DNA of 64,000 bases, from assembly GCA_905147135.1 (NCBI GenBank), contig LR990061.1, positions 4,750,026 to 4,814,025 of the forward strand, given 5' to 3'. The notes below the pieces were generated by a model that was not told the DNA's origin, searched no databases, and saw only the letters and a program-made list of their open reading frames with translations. Numbering within the stretch: the stretch's first letter is position 1; each line of letters opens with the position of its first letter. A program made the translations under genes and the position numbers. This document shows positions 46,238-55,942 of the stretch, one piece after another. Origin of the DNA: Blastobasis lacticolella (Eukaryota > Arthropoda > Insecta > Lepidoptera > Blastobasidae).

Positions 46238-46406
46238 ACAGCCCATAACAGTCCACTGTAGGAATTAGGGTCTTTCCCATGAAAGGGGAGGTCATTGCCA
46301 TAATCATCACGCTTGGCAGGCGGGTTGATGATCGTACTGTTACAAATGCAACAATGGAAAACACTGATGCCCATTTTCCAGCTTACGGAGACTAGATCTT
46401 TTGTCT
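46238..46406 (-). mobile_element. SINE3 copy, head-truncated
   Basis: CAGCCCATAACAGTCCACTG, GAAAGGGGAGGTCATTGCCA, CACGCTTGGCAGGCGGGTTG and CCATTTTCCAGCTTACGGAG are inverse SINE3. Confidence 0.7.
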
Positions 46407-47188
46407 AAGCTTACCTATATTAAGGCTAATCATTTCAATCATAATACTATACGATAATAAATTTAAAAACACCATAGTAGCAATGATTTTGTCGAAATCA
46501 TACATGGTTCAACGAACTCCGACATGGTTGATTAAGCCAAGTAGTACGTCTAGAATGCTAACCATGACTATTTGTCGTCCTCCTCACACTTGACTTGACA
46601 GAGGGGGATGCACGATCTCATCGCAGATTTGTCGCACTGTCTATCGTCTTCTAACGGTACTCTGTTTGCTTTAATTTGTAATGTATGTGTGAATGTCATA
46701 TCTAAATATGACTCAATTTAAACGTACTTGTCGCTATGGCAGATTGTCCTGAATCACAGCTAGTAAGCTGTATGAAAAAGAAGAACTCTCTGACATTTTA
46801 AAAGTGCTCTTCGGGTTTCGGGTATGCTCTATCGTAATAACTACATCTACACTCTTAACGTCAAATCAATGTGTCAACAATCTACAAAAAAAATATACCA
46901 AAATAGTCCCGCGCCGCTCTAGTACACCAGGCTCATATAGGTACTAGCATATTTTTATAATAACTGTTAGACAAATAGACAAGTCGGCCATCCGCAGGAA
47001 AGTGGTCACCTCTGCCCATGAACACCATTGCGTTGTCCACCTCTAAAACCCAGGGACACGCACTGGTATTAAATAAGCAAATGCTAGGATCTCCACTGCC
47101 CAGGTCCCCATGGAGCACTGGAGACCTTACTCACCGGCGGTAAACACGAGACTATTTTAAAAGTATGTTCCGGCTTTCCTACCGCGTA

Positions 47189-47277
47189 CAGTCACTGCAG
47201 CTGACAGTGACATGACCTCCTTAGCATACATTGTATGGTCTATGTATGGTATGGGAGTCCGTTCACTTTACTGACTG
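47189..47277. mobile_element. 89-bp TA-flanked MITE
   Basis: Starts CAGTCACTGCAGCTGACAGT and ends TTCACTTTACTGACTG, with TA on both sides (47187-47188, 47278-47279). The related element at 60779 lacks it. Short imperfect inverted ends fit a Tc1/mariner-type MITE. Confidence 0.5.
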
Positions 47278-47284
47278 TAACTTT

Positions 47285-47293
47285 TGTTTACGA
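47285..47293 (+). repeat. Target-site duplication, left copy (TGTTTACGA)
   Basis: TGTTTACGA here and at 50790-50798, directly against the ends ACGTCTATAAAGC and GCTTTATAGACGT. The related empty site near 60812 has the sequence once (TGTTGACGA). Confidence 0.8.
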
Positions 47294-47611
47294 ACGTCTA
47301 TAAAGCTAGCATAAGAAAGTGAGCAGAATCGTTTGTAATTCTGCTCAGAATTTAGTGCTAATTGAGTGCTAATTTAGTGCCAAATTCGCAAATTTAGTGC
47401 TCCATTAGATTTGCAGAAAATACAAATACTGCTACCTTTTGATCAAGCTAGCAGAGTACATGCCTAAATGCCTAAAACAGAATGACACAGCTTTACAATC
47501 AATGATATAATATTTAGTGCTAATTAAGTGCTCTTGATATATAGAGATGAGAATTTCAAAAATGCGAAAAAAAATTTTTTTTTATTTTTTTAATAAGAAA
47601 AGTGCTAGTTT

Positions 47612-48867
47612 GACAGAAACAGCAAGTAATATCATCAGTATCGAGTATTTTGAGAGCATAACGATGGATGGACAGGGCGTAGGAATTAAGTGCTCAATAA
47701 GTGCTGTCGACATGAGAAGGAAAAAGGATCAAAGAATATTTTTTTTATGTTTTCAGCGGGTAACTGCTAGTTTAACAGAAACAGCAAGTAATATCTTAAA
47801 ATCGAGTACTTTGAGAGCATAACGATAGATGGACAGGGCGTAGGAATTAAGTGCTCAATAAGTGCTGTCGATATGAGATGAAAAAATAATAGATTTTTTT
47901 TTTTGCATCGAGTAACTGCTCGTTTGACAGAAACAGCAAGTAATATCTTTAAAATCGAGTACTTCAAGAGCATAACGATGCATGGACAGGGCGTAGCAAT
48001 TAAGTGCTCAATAAGTGCTGTCGATATGAGATGAAAAAACCATAGAAACATATTTTTTTATTTTTGCATCGAGTAACTGCTCGTTTGACAGAAACAGCAA
48101 GCAATATCTTCAAAATCGAGTACTTCAAAAGTATAACTATTTATGGACAGGACGTAGGAATTAAGTGCTCAATAAGTGCTGTCGATATGAGAAGAAAAAA
48201 AGATCAAATAAGATTTTTTTTATTTTTCATGGGAATATTGCTAGTTTGACAGAAACAGCAAGTAATATATTTAAAATCGAGTACTTTGAGAGCATAACGA
48301 TGGGTGGACAGGGCGTAGGAATTAAGTGCTCAATAAGTGCTGTCGACATGAGAAGGAAAAAGGATAAAAGAACATTTTTTTTTATGTTTTCAGCGGGTAA
48401 CTGCTCGTTTGACAGAAACAGCAAGTAATATCTTAAAAATCGAGTACTTCAAGAGCATAACGATGCATGGACAGGGCGTAGGAATTAAGTGCTCAATAAG
48501 TGCTGTCGATATGAGATGAAAAAACCATAGAAACATTCTTTTTTTTTTGCATCGAGTAACTGCTCGTTTGACAGAAACAGCAAGCAATATCTTCAAAATC
48601 GAGTACTTCAAAAGTATAACTATTTATGGACAGGGCGTAGGAATTAAGTGCTCAATAAATGCTGTCGATATGAGATGAAAAAACAATAGATTTTTTTTTT
48701 GCATCGAGTAACTGCTCGTTTGACAGAAACAGCAAGTAATATATTTAAAATCGAGTACTTTAAAAGCATAACGATGGATGGACAGGGCGTAGGAATTAAG
48801 TGCTCAATAAGTGCTGTCGATATGAGAAGAAAAAAAGATCAATGAAGATTTTTTTTTGTTTTTTCAG
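47612..48867 (+). repeat. Left-arm tandem array, eight ~160-bp monomers
   Basis: The anchor GACAGAAACAGCAAGTAATA starts at 47612, 47774 (A for G), 47926, 48087, 48248, 48411, 48570 and 48722, spacing 152-163. Each unit continues with TCGAGTACTT, AGCATAACGATG, GACAGGGCGTAGGAATTAAG, TGCTCAATAAGTGCTGTCGA, an ATGAGA(T/A)GAAAAAA stretch and a T-run of varying length, which accounts for the length differences. Confidence 0.9.
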
Positions 48868-49011
48868 CGTGTGTTTTAAATTGATCTGGAATCTCTCATT
48901 AAACATTTGAAAAAGATGGACTTAAAACCAGGGCGAAAGCCATCTGTTCCAAAAGAACAGGTATTGGAAGTCATTACAGAATATGCTAGTTCTCAAAGTA
49001 CTCGATTTTAA
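48868..49011 (+). other. Unique centre of the Foldback-like element with a short open frame
   Basis: Between arms lies sequence not found elsewhere in the window. From 48880 to the TAA at 49009-49011 the + frame is open for 43 codons: IDLESLIKHLKKMDLKPGRK then PSVPKEQVLEVITEYASSQS and TRF. The left junction is at TTTTTTCAGCG, which looks like a splice acceptor; the right junction shares TATGCT with the arm. It may be a remnant exon of the parental transposase or a captured host fragment. No family recognised. Confidence 0.5.
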
Positions 49012-49012
49012 A

Positions 49013-50480
49013 GATATTACTTGCTGTTTCTGAAAAAAGAGCAGTTACTCGATGAAAAAAAAAAAACGAATGGTTTTTTCTCATATCGACAGCACTTATT
49101 GAGCACTTAATTCCTACGCCCGCTCCACCCATCGTTATGCTCTCAAAGTACTCGATTTTAAGATATTACTTGCTGTTTCTGTTAAACTAGCAGTTACCCG
49201 CTGAAAACATAAAAAAAAATCTTCTTTGATCCTTTTTCCTTCTCATGTCGACAGCACTTATTGAGCACTTAATTCCTACGCTCTGTCCATCCATCGTTAT
49301 GCTCTCAAAGTACTCGATTTTAAAGATATTACTTGCTATTTCTGTCAAACTAGCAGTATTCCCATGAAAAATTAAAAAAACACCTTCTTTGATCTTTTTT
49401 TCTTCTCATATCGACAGCACTTATAGAGCACTTAATTCCTACGCCCTGTCCACCCATCGTTATGCTCTCAAAGTACTCGATTTTAAGATATTACTTGCTG
49501 TTTCTGTTAAACTAGCAGTTACCCGCTGAAAACATAAAAAAAAATCTTCTTTGATCCTTTTTCCTTCTCATGTCGACAGCACTTATTGAGCACTTAATTC
49601 CTACGCTCTGTCCATCCATCGTTATGCTCTCAAAGTACTCGATTTTAAAGATATTACTTGCTATTTCTGTCAAACTAGCAGTATTCCCATGAAAAATTAA
49701 AAAAACACCTTCTTTGATCTTTTTTTCTTCTCATATCGACAGCACTTATAGAGCACTTAATTCCTACGCCCTGTCCACCCATCGTTATGCTCTCAAAGTA
49801 CTCGATTTTGAAGATATTACTTGCTGTTTCTGACAAACTAGCAGTTACCCGCTGAAAAAATAAAAAAACATCTTCTTTGATCTTTATTTCTTCTCATATC
49901 GACAGCACTTATTGAGCACTTAATTCCTACGCCCTGTCCATAAATAGTTATACTTTTGAAGTACTCCATTTTGAAGATATTGCTTGCTGTTTCTGTCAAA
50001 CGAGCAGTTACTCAATGAAAAAAAAAAAAAAATGTTTGTATGGTTTTTTCATCTCATATCGACAGCACTTATTGAGCACTTAATTGCTACGCCCTGTCCA
50101 TGCATCGTTATGCTCTTGAAGTACTCGATTTTAAAGATATTACTTGCTGTTTCTGTCAAACGAGCAGTTACTCGATGCAAAAAAAAAATCGATTGTTTTT
50201 TCATCTCATATCGACAGCACTTATTGAGCACTTAATTCCTACGCCCTGTCCATCTATCGTTATGCTCTCAAAGTACTCGATTTTAAGATATTACTTGCTG
50301 TTTCTGTTAAACTAGCAGTTACCCGCTTAAAACATAAAAAAAAATGTTCTTTGATCCTTTTTCCTTCTCATGTCGACAGCACTTATTGAGCACTTAATTC
50401 CTACGCCCTGTCCATCCATCGTTATGCTCTCAAAATACTCGATACTGATGATATTACTTGCTGTTTCTGTCAAACTAGCA
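49013..50480 (-). repeat. Right-arm tandem array, about ten monomers
   Basis: Inverse of the left-arm monomers; the TTACTTGCTGTTTCTG anchor occurs near 49016, 49167, 49331, 49491, 49655, 49818, 49980, 50140, 50290 and 50453. Two adjacent monomers are present twice in identical form, 325 bp apart (about 49140-49460 and 49465-49800). Confidence 0.88.
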
Positions 50481-50789
50481 CTTTTCTTATTAAAAAAATA
50501 AAAAATAAAAAAATTTCGCATTTTTGAAATTCTCATCTCTATATATCAAGAGCACTTAATTAGCACTAAATATTATATCATTGATTGTAAAGCTGTGTCA
50601 TTCTGTTTTAGGCATTTAGGCATGTACTCTGCTAGCTTGATCAAAAGGTAGCAGTATTTGTATTTTCTGCAAATCTTATGGAGCACCAAATTTGCGAATT
50701 TGGCACTAAATTAGCACTCAATTAGCACTAAATTCTGAGCAGAATTACAAACGATTCTGCTCACTTTCTTATGCTAGCTTTATAGACGT

Positions 50790-50798
50790 TGTTTACGA
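50790..50798 (+). repeat. Target-site duplication, right copy (TGTTTACGA)
   Basis: Exact match to 47285-47293, immediately after the end GCTTTATAGACGT of the Foldback-like element. Confidence 0.8.
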
Positions 50799-51160
50799 TA
50801 TATTATATGCGTTGAAATATCGGGCTGCTCGGATACATACTTTTAAAATGTGCGATAATGGCCGCGATAGTTTAAAACATAATGTTACAAGACTATTTAA
50901 AGTTTAATTTCCTTTTTGTAACGCCCCGTTACCGGTTTCTACGCTCCACGCGGGGTCACGCGCGAGCCGCCGGAAAAAATGCGAAACTGCCGAATGGAGG
51001 TCAATCGCTATGCTCAAAGCGATTTCGTCCGCAGTCAAGTTGTCGAAGCGTGGTGGCTTAGCTAATGGCTTGTTGTTTTTTTTAGTTGGTAACTGTCCCT
51101 GGGTTGAATGAGGTCAGACTGTTTGTGAGGGAGGCGTAGTTTCTTTGCTGCGAATTTTCT

Positions 51161-51587
51161 AAGGGCCGATTTTTCAATCCTCAGATAGAATTTATCTGGC
51201 AGATAAAGTAGGTAATATAGTTACAGTGCAAGTGTAGATATAATTGCATTACCACTTCAGGAAAATTTTCCTTTGCCGCTACCGCATCAATTGCGGCATT
51301 TGTTGCATCTTTTGCCGAAATAAGCTGTCCCTTATGCCCAAAGGGCTCGTCCATTACCCCCAGAATATTTTTATGTAATAAATAAAAATTTCATTCATGA
51401 ATACTTAAAAAACCGTTTAACTACTGCACAATAGTGTCAAGGGAAAAGATTCTTAAGGTGATAATGCACTTATGCTCTAGCATTGCACTTACTACACTTT
51501 ATAAATAAAGTAACGACATGATTTCACATACGAGTCACATACTTAATAACTTTTCAGACTATTAGATATATTGAAAAATCGGCCCTT
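51161..51587 (-). mobile_element. TIR element with AAGGGCCGATTTTTCAAT ends
   Basis: Left end AAGGGCCGATTTTTCAATC and right end ATTGAAAAATCGGCCCTT are inverted repeats. The minus strand holds a 40-codon or longer open stretch: MDEPFGHKGQLISAKDATNA then AIDAVAAKENFPEVVMQL (51360 down to about 51240). A decayed copy lies at 18890-19150. The interior may be a remnant of the element's own gene; the family is not identified. Confidence 0.6.
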
Positions 51588-51599
51588 TGTAAAAGTGGA

Positions 51600-52200
51600 G
51601 ATCAAAGCCTTGATTTTCCATCCAGAAGCCCGGAAGCCCCTAGGACAATGACGATGATTGAGTTTAGAAAAACAACGACCTAAAAAGACGTTGAACGCAA
51701 TAAGTTAACGCGCGATGACATTGACACAGAGATGCGTACGAACGAAATCGAAAACCTGTTCTTTTTGTTGTTAGATAATGTTGGTCAGGAATGCCGCAGC
51801 CTCCCACACTGCGCTGTCTATGCTGACATAAGATGCGGTCTCAGTGTCAGCGGAAGCTTGTTTCATATAGTTAACTAATGCATTACATTTTTGTCTATTC
51901 TTCTTCTTCTGTCCCTTGTCCCACTTCAAGTAAAGTAGGGTATTGCATTTTAGTACCATATCATAATATCAGTTTCTATTCAAAGTCTTAATATTGTTTT
52001 GATTTGGCAAAGAAAGTTATTGTGACATAAGCCGTTTGACTCTCGCATCTGAGTCAGTGCATGTACCTGACAACTTCTCTTTTTCTCCGTCGTAGCACTC
52101 GTGGCAAAGTGGTCGTGGTCGTTATGGGTTGGTAGCGCGCTTCACCAGTCGCCGCCATTCTTCCCACATGGCTGGTTTTCTTATGCACTCCTGGAGGGGA
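51600..52200. other. No gene recognised
   Basis: The minus frame 51771-51959 and + frame 52101-52340 lack motifs; the second runs into SINE3 sequence. Confidence 0.35.
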
Positions 52201-52238
52201 CCATCAAAAGCCTGGCCCGTCCACCGCGTTGGAGATCT

Positions 52239-52343
52239 GCCAACCCGCCAACCCGCCTGCCAAGCGTGGAGATTATGGCAATAACTTCCCCTTTCGTGGG
52301 AGAGGCCCTAAGTCCTGCAGTGGACTGTTACGGGCTGTAATGA
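52239..52343 (+). mobile_element. SINE3 fragment
   Basis: CCAACCCGCCTGCCAAGCGT, GGAGATTATGGCAATAACTT, GTGGGAGAGGCCCTAAGTCC and ACGGGCTGTAATGATAC match the 3' part of SINE3. Confidence 0.7.
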
Positions 52344-52379
52344 TACTAGACATACCTATATAATATAATATAGCGTTCC

Positions 52380-54945
52380 GGCTCTGCCTGGCATTGTCGA
52401 GCACGGTTCGGTCGTGGTTGGCGAGGGATACGTTTTCTACGGCCATAGGGCGGTCAGCGTGTCACTGTGTGTTTCCTTCCTACTTTCCTACCTTTCCTTT
52501 TTGACGATTGAAAGAGATATTTAATGTCCTAATCAATAAAGAAATTTTGAATTTTGAATAACAAACCCGCTCCTATTAAGACCCCGCAATGTCTTTCTGA
52601 TTTGTGTAGGCGTATGTTTATAATTTCTGCGTTGCGTCTGTAAGTGTAACTCATTAACAGTTTACGTGTAGACTTTGCGTACTTGAGACTTTTAGTGTTT
52701 CTTACGATATGGTCATGAATTTCTTACCTTTGCCAATTGTTTTTAAATACGACGGACATACTTTGTTATTATAACCTGAGTTAATACTTTTTAATTTACG
52801 ACTTATGTTCACGACATTACTAGAAAAAGAACACCTATTTGAATCAAATACTAGTTGATGATATTTGGAGGTTTTCGAATTTTTGTTAAACATGACAGAC
52901 GTAAAATAAAAATAACGTTAAGAGGCAGTTCATTGGCCTCTTTACACAGCAATTTTTCGTATTAAAGAAAAACGGCCAGCCCATTTTTTACGTTTTGGTA
53001 CCTATACTTTGTAATTGCAACCTGAGTTAACACTGTAATTTACGATGTACGGTCACGCACGACCTTACTAGAAAAAATAATACCTATTCTTGAATCTATT
53101 GGTAGTTTATGGTGTTGTTGCATAGAAGGAATTCTGATAGTAAAATATTATATGATTCTTTATTACTCCACTAATAACTGCCAAACACACCTTGGTGGCT
53201 AATGCAGTCATATCGGTGAACGGCAAACAAGTCATACAGTTCGATCGTAATCTATCGTATGACCTTGTATTTGTTGTAAGGGTAGGCAATTTGAAACAAG
53301 AACGCTTGTCAGGCACTTATGACACCACGGCCATAGATATATTACTTGCAATGTAAATCCGGTTAAAACCTGTTACAACACTCCATTAACATTTTTTTGT
53401 TTGTAATCTGTGCCATTGGTCCCTTTTAAGCACAGACAAATGCGTCGATTGATAAAAAAAGACTGGCATTCAAAATATTTTAGTGTAAGTAATTTGTAAA
53501 AAAAAGACGAGCTCGCCATAATGGCCCAAAAATACTTTGTGAAACAAACAAAACAGTTTAAAAAAAATGCTGCAGTAAATCTAAATTGTACTGGCCACTA
53601 ACAAATAGAAACAAACTCGGCCCGCGTAAACAACCAAAAAGGCGTGCACGTCGAAGACAATGATTCTAAATTCGAATCGTCCAACTGACAGATGGTAACG
53701 GGGCTCGTTCTATATTTGAAACCGCGTAGTGCGTCTGAGAACGCAACTGCATCGCTGCAAAAAGTGCGTACGCATCGCACAAGCCGACCGTGCAAGCGCT
53801 TTTGGCCGGTTTTGTGTTAAAAATTTCTCTTTCGTATGTCTACTGAACGTGATCTTCATCGGGACTCAGAAGTTACGAACGATATCGGTCGGTTGGTCTT
53901 TGTACGAATTCGAATTTCTTCTTAATCGATAGGGTAGTAGGGTTTATGAATCCATTTTTATGTAGAAGTACAAAGTACAAGTGGCTAGAATAAAAGGAGA
54001 TGTATTAAAAGAATTGTGGATATATGCGAGACTAGGGAGATGTGTCGTCAGGACAGAGCAAAGTGGCGGTCCATAGTCTCTTGCCTACCCCACCTGTGGG
54101 ACAGAGGCGTGAGCTTATGTATGTATGTACCAAATATATCAATTCCATTCACCAAAATATATCTTAAAACTGTCACGCGCGGACGTACTCATAAGAACTG
54201 CAAAACTTTGTTTTTACCTTACGAACTGCAACTTACTATTTTTTTACTGTTTGTAAATATTTAGAACGCGCCCGTATTTGGGCGTTCAGGAATAAAGAAA
54301 GGCAAAACAATACAACAGTTCAAATCCATATTTGTCTAGGCACACGTGTTAAATGTTTACCCGACAACAGGTGTTGCCTCGATAACACGTTGCTCTAATG
54401 TGGTACAAAATTATTTTATGCTTTGTTTTATTACAAAAAGCGGGCCATCTCGTTTTTACTGCCGAGTTCAACGGCCATAGCGACCGCTTTTGACTGATGA
54501 ATATTTAAAAATGCAAAAAAGAACTGAATCGACGCAAAAATTGCACAACGAATGTCATATTAAAAAGGGCGGACGTTACAACAGCTGTTACAATATTCTA
54601 GTTTTTAGAAATTCCAGCTTTACATAATCACGAAAGTTAAATCACAAATAACACGCCATAGCGATTTAGATAAACAACATCGCAGGGTGTTAAGAAACGA
54701 AGGTGAGTTTTGTGAAACTAAATTTAAAAAAGGAACCGTCAAATCCCAAATGGGACATGAAAGACCGCAAAAACAACACCACTTATCTCAAGAACGTTCG
54801 AAAAAAGGATGAAATAATAACAGATGTGGCGTGTCACAGTGTCGCTGCCGAGGATGTGGGACCGTTAGCTTGGATTGTGGTCGCAGTAAATCGCAATAGC
54901 GTACAACAGTTTCAAATGCGCGACATACTTATAATGATGTAGATA
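52380..54945. other. No gene recognised
   Basis: AT-rich DNA; two weakly similar stretches (CTTTGTTATTATAACCTGAG at 52761 and CTTTGTAATTGCAACCTGAG at 53007, each followed by TTAA and TTTACGA) suggest an old local duplication of about 240 bp. Frames such as 53729-53932 and 54703-54942 show no motif. Confidence 0.4.
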
Positions 54946-54950
54946 TTTCT

Positions 54951-55942
54951 GAGGGCCTATCGGCTATCTCAGTGGACAACTGAATTTGACATAAAAAAAT
55001 CTGACACTACTCTAATTTGGTACTAATTTGGTAGACGCTATTGCCAGTTTTCAACGTAGATGACGTGGTGTAGAATTATCTAGTGTCAAATACAGTTGTC
55101 AACTGAGTTAGCCAATAGCCCCGCTGATGAGGTGTGGAGTTTTTTACGATCGAAACGAAATAGGAATTAGTCGTGCTGAGCTGAGAATATTAATGAAATT
55201 AATATTAATGCGTACGGCTAAGGAGTGGAATGAGTTGCCTGCGAGTGTGTTCCCTGATCAATATAATCTGGATGCCTTCAAGGCTAGAGTGAATAGGCTG
55301 TTCCTAGACAGGCATGCTCCATCATCGGCCGCATCGTCACTTACCACCAGGTGAGGTGGCGGTCAAATGCCTGGCTAGTAAATTAAAAAAAAAAAAGGAT
55401 TATGAAAAATTGCAATGCCAATAGAAAAAGATTGTTCAACTTTACTGTTCTTTGAGGGAAAAGGGGACACAGATGTTTTTAAGTAGGTATTACCAATCAT
55501 CATCTGTATGCAAAGAAAATAAATAATGCGAGATGCGGTCCCTTCATTCCTGTCTTCATACAGGATGATTTCAAATTAAAATTGAACCCCTGGTGGGTTC
55601 CGGCATGTGCGCGTGATAACAAACTAGTTTTACAAAGGCGACAACTCTGACAAAAAAGCTCGCGAAAAAAATCAGCTGTTTCATACAAAATTGAAAACGA
55701 ATTCTACCGAAATGTATTCAATGAAATAAATTATTTTTTATAAGATTTCGGAATTATTACCATAAGTGAATTTTGTGTTTGTTACCAGCGGGGCTAACTC
55801 AGTTGACAACTGTATTTGACACTCGATAATTCTACACCACGTCATCTACGTTGAAAACTGGCAATAGCGTCTACCAAATTAGAGTAGTGTCAGTTTTTTT
55901 ATGTCAAATTCAGTTGTCCACTGAGATAGCCGATAGGCCCTC
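54951..55942. mobile_element. 992-bp TIR element with ~165-bp arms and a LINE insert
   Basis: The left arm (54951-55126) starts GAGGGCCTATCGGCTATCTC and ends TTAGCCAATAGCCCCGCTG; the right arm (55786-55942) is its inverse. The left arm carries an extra ATTTGGTACTAATTTGGTA partial duplication. The middle contains the LINE tail 55188-55375. No clear target duplication was found; the arms extend as CTGAGGGCC/GGCCCTCAG. Confidence 0.75.
55188..55395 (+). pseudogene. LINE C-terminal fragment
   Basis: Encodes [20 protein letters not shown] then [20 protein letters not shown] and AASSLTTR, then a stop, GGTCAAATGCCTGGCTAG and a poly-A run at 55382-55396. The clean A-tail marks the LINE 3' end and fixes its orientation. 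Partner of 4040-4265. Confidence 0.8.

Larger units (their letters stand above)
47294..50789. mobile_element. Foldback-like (MULE-type) transposon, 3496 bp
   Basis: The first about 1.57 kb and last about 1.79 kb are inverted copies. The outer 300 bp begins ACGTCTATAAAGCTAGCATA and the end is its exact complement. Inward, each arm is a tandem array of about 160-bp monomers, 8 on the left (47612-48867) and 10 on the right (49013-50480). A unique centre of about 125-130 bp lies at 48868-48995. Nine-base direct repeats flank it. Long inverted arms built of short direct repeats plus 9-bp duplications are the known features of Drosophila Foldback elements, which are related to Mutator-type transposons. 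No transposase is encoded, so it must be mobilised in trans. Frames of 60-94 residues in the arms are by-products of the repeats, not genes. Confidence 0.85.
47161..50842. mobile_element. TTAA-flanked inverted-repeat element, copy split by nested insertions
   Basis: Left part AAGTATGTTCCGGCTTTCCT ACCGCGTA (47161-47188) and right part GAAATATCGGGCTGCTCGGA ... ACATACTT (50815-50842), with TTAA outside (47157-47160, 50843-50846). The intact relative at 60779-60884 has both parts contiguous. The region to the right, AATGTGCGATAATGGCCGCG ATAGTTTAAAACATAA, also matches the flank of 60779-60884. Confidence 0.7.

Noticed and set aside
47612..50480. CRISPR-like regular repeats
   Set aside because: Units are about 160 bp, adjoining, and mirrored in two arms; no spacers. 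The surrounding genes are eukaryotic and intron-bearing.
47547..50536. Many overlapping frames of 60-94 residues repeating the same peptides on both strands
   Set aside because: They follow from the ~160-bp monomers of the Foldback-like arms, change with T-run length, and occur in both orientations. Not genes.
53729..53932. 67-residue + strand frame with CKKCVRIAQ
   Set aside because: No family recognised, no splice context, and a similar minus frame overlaps it. Likely chance.
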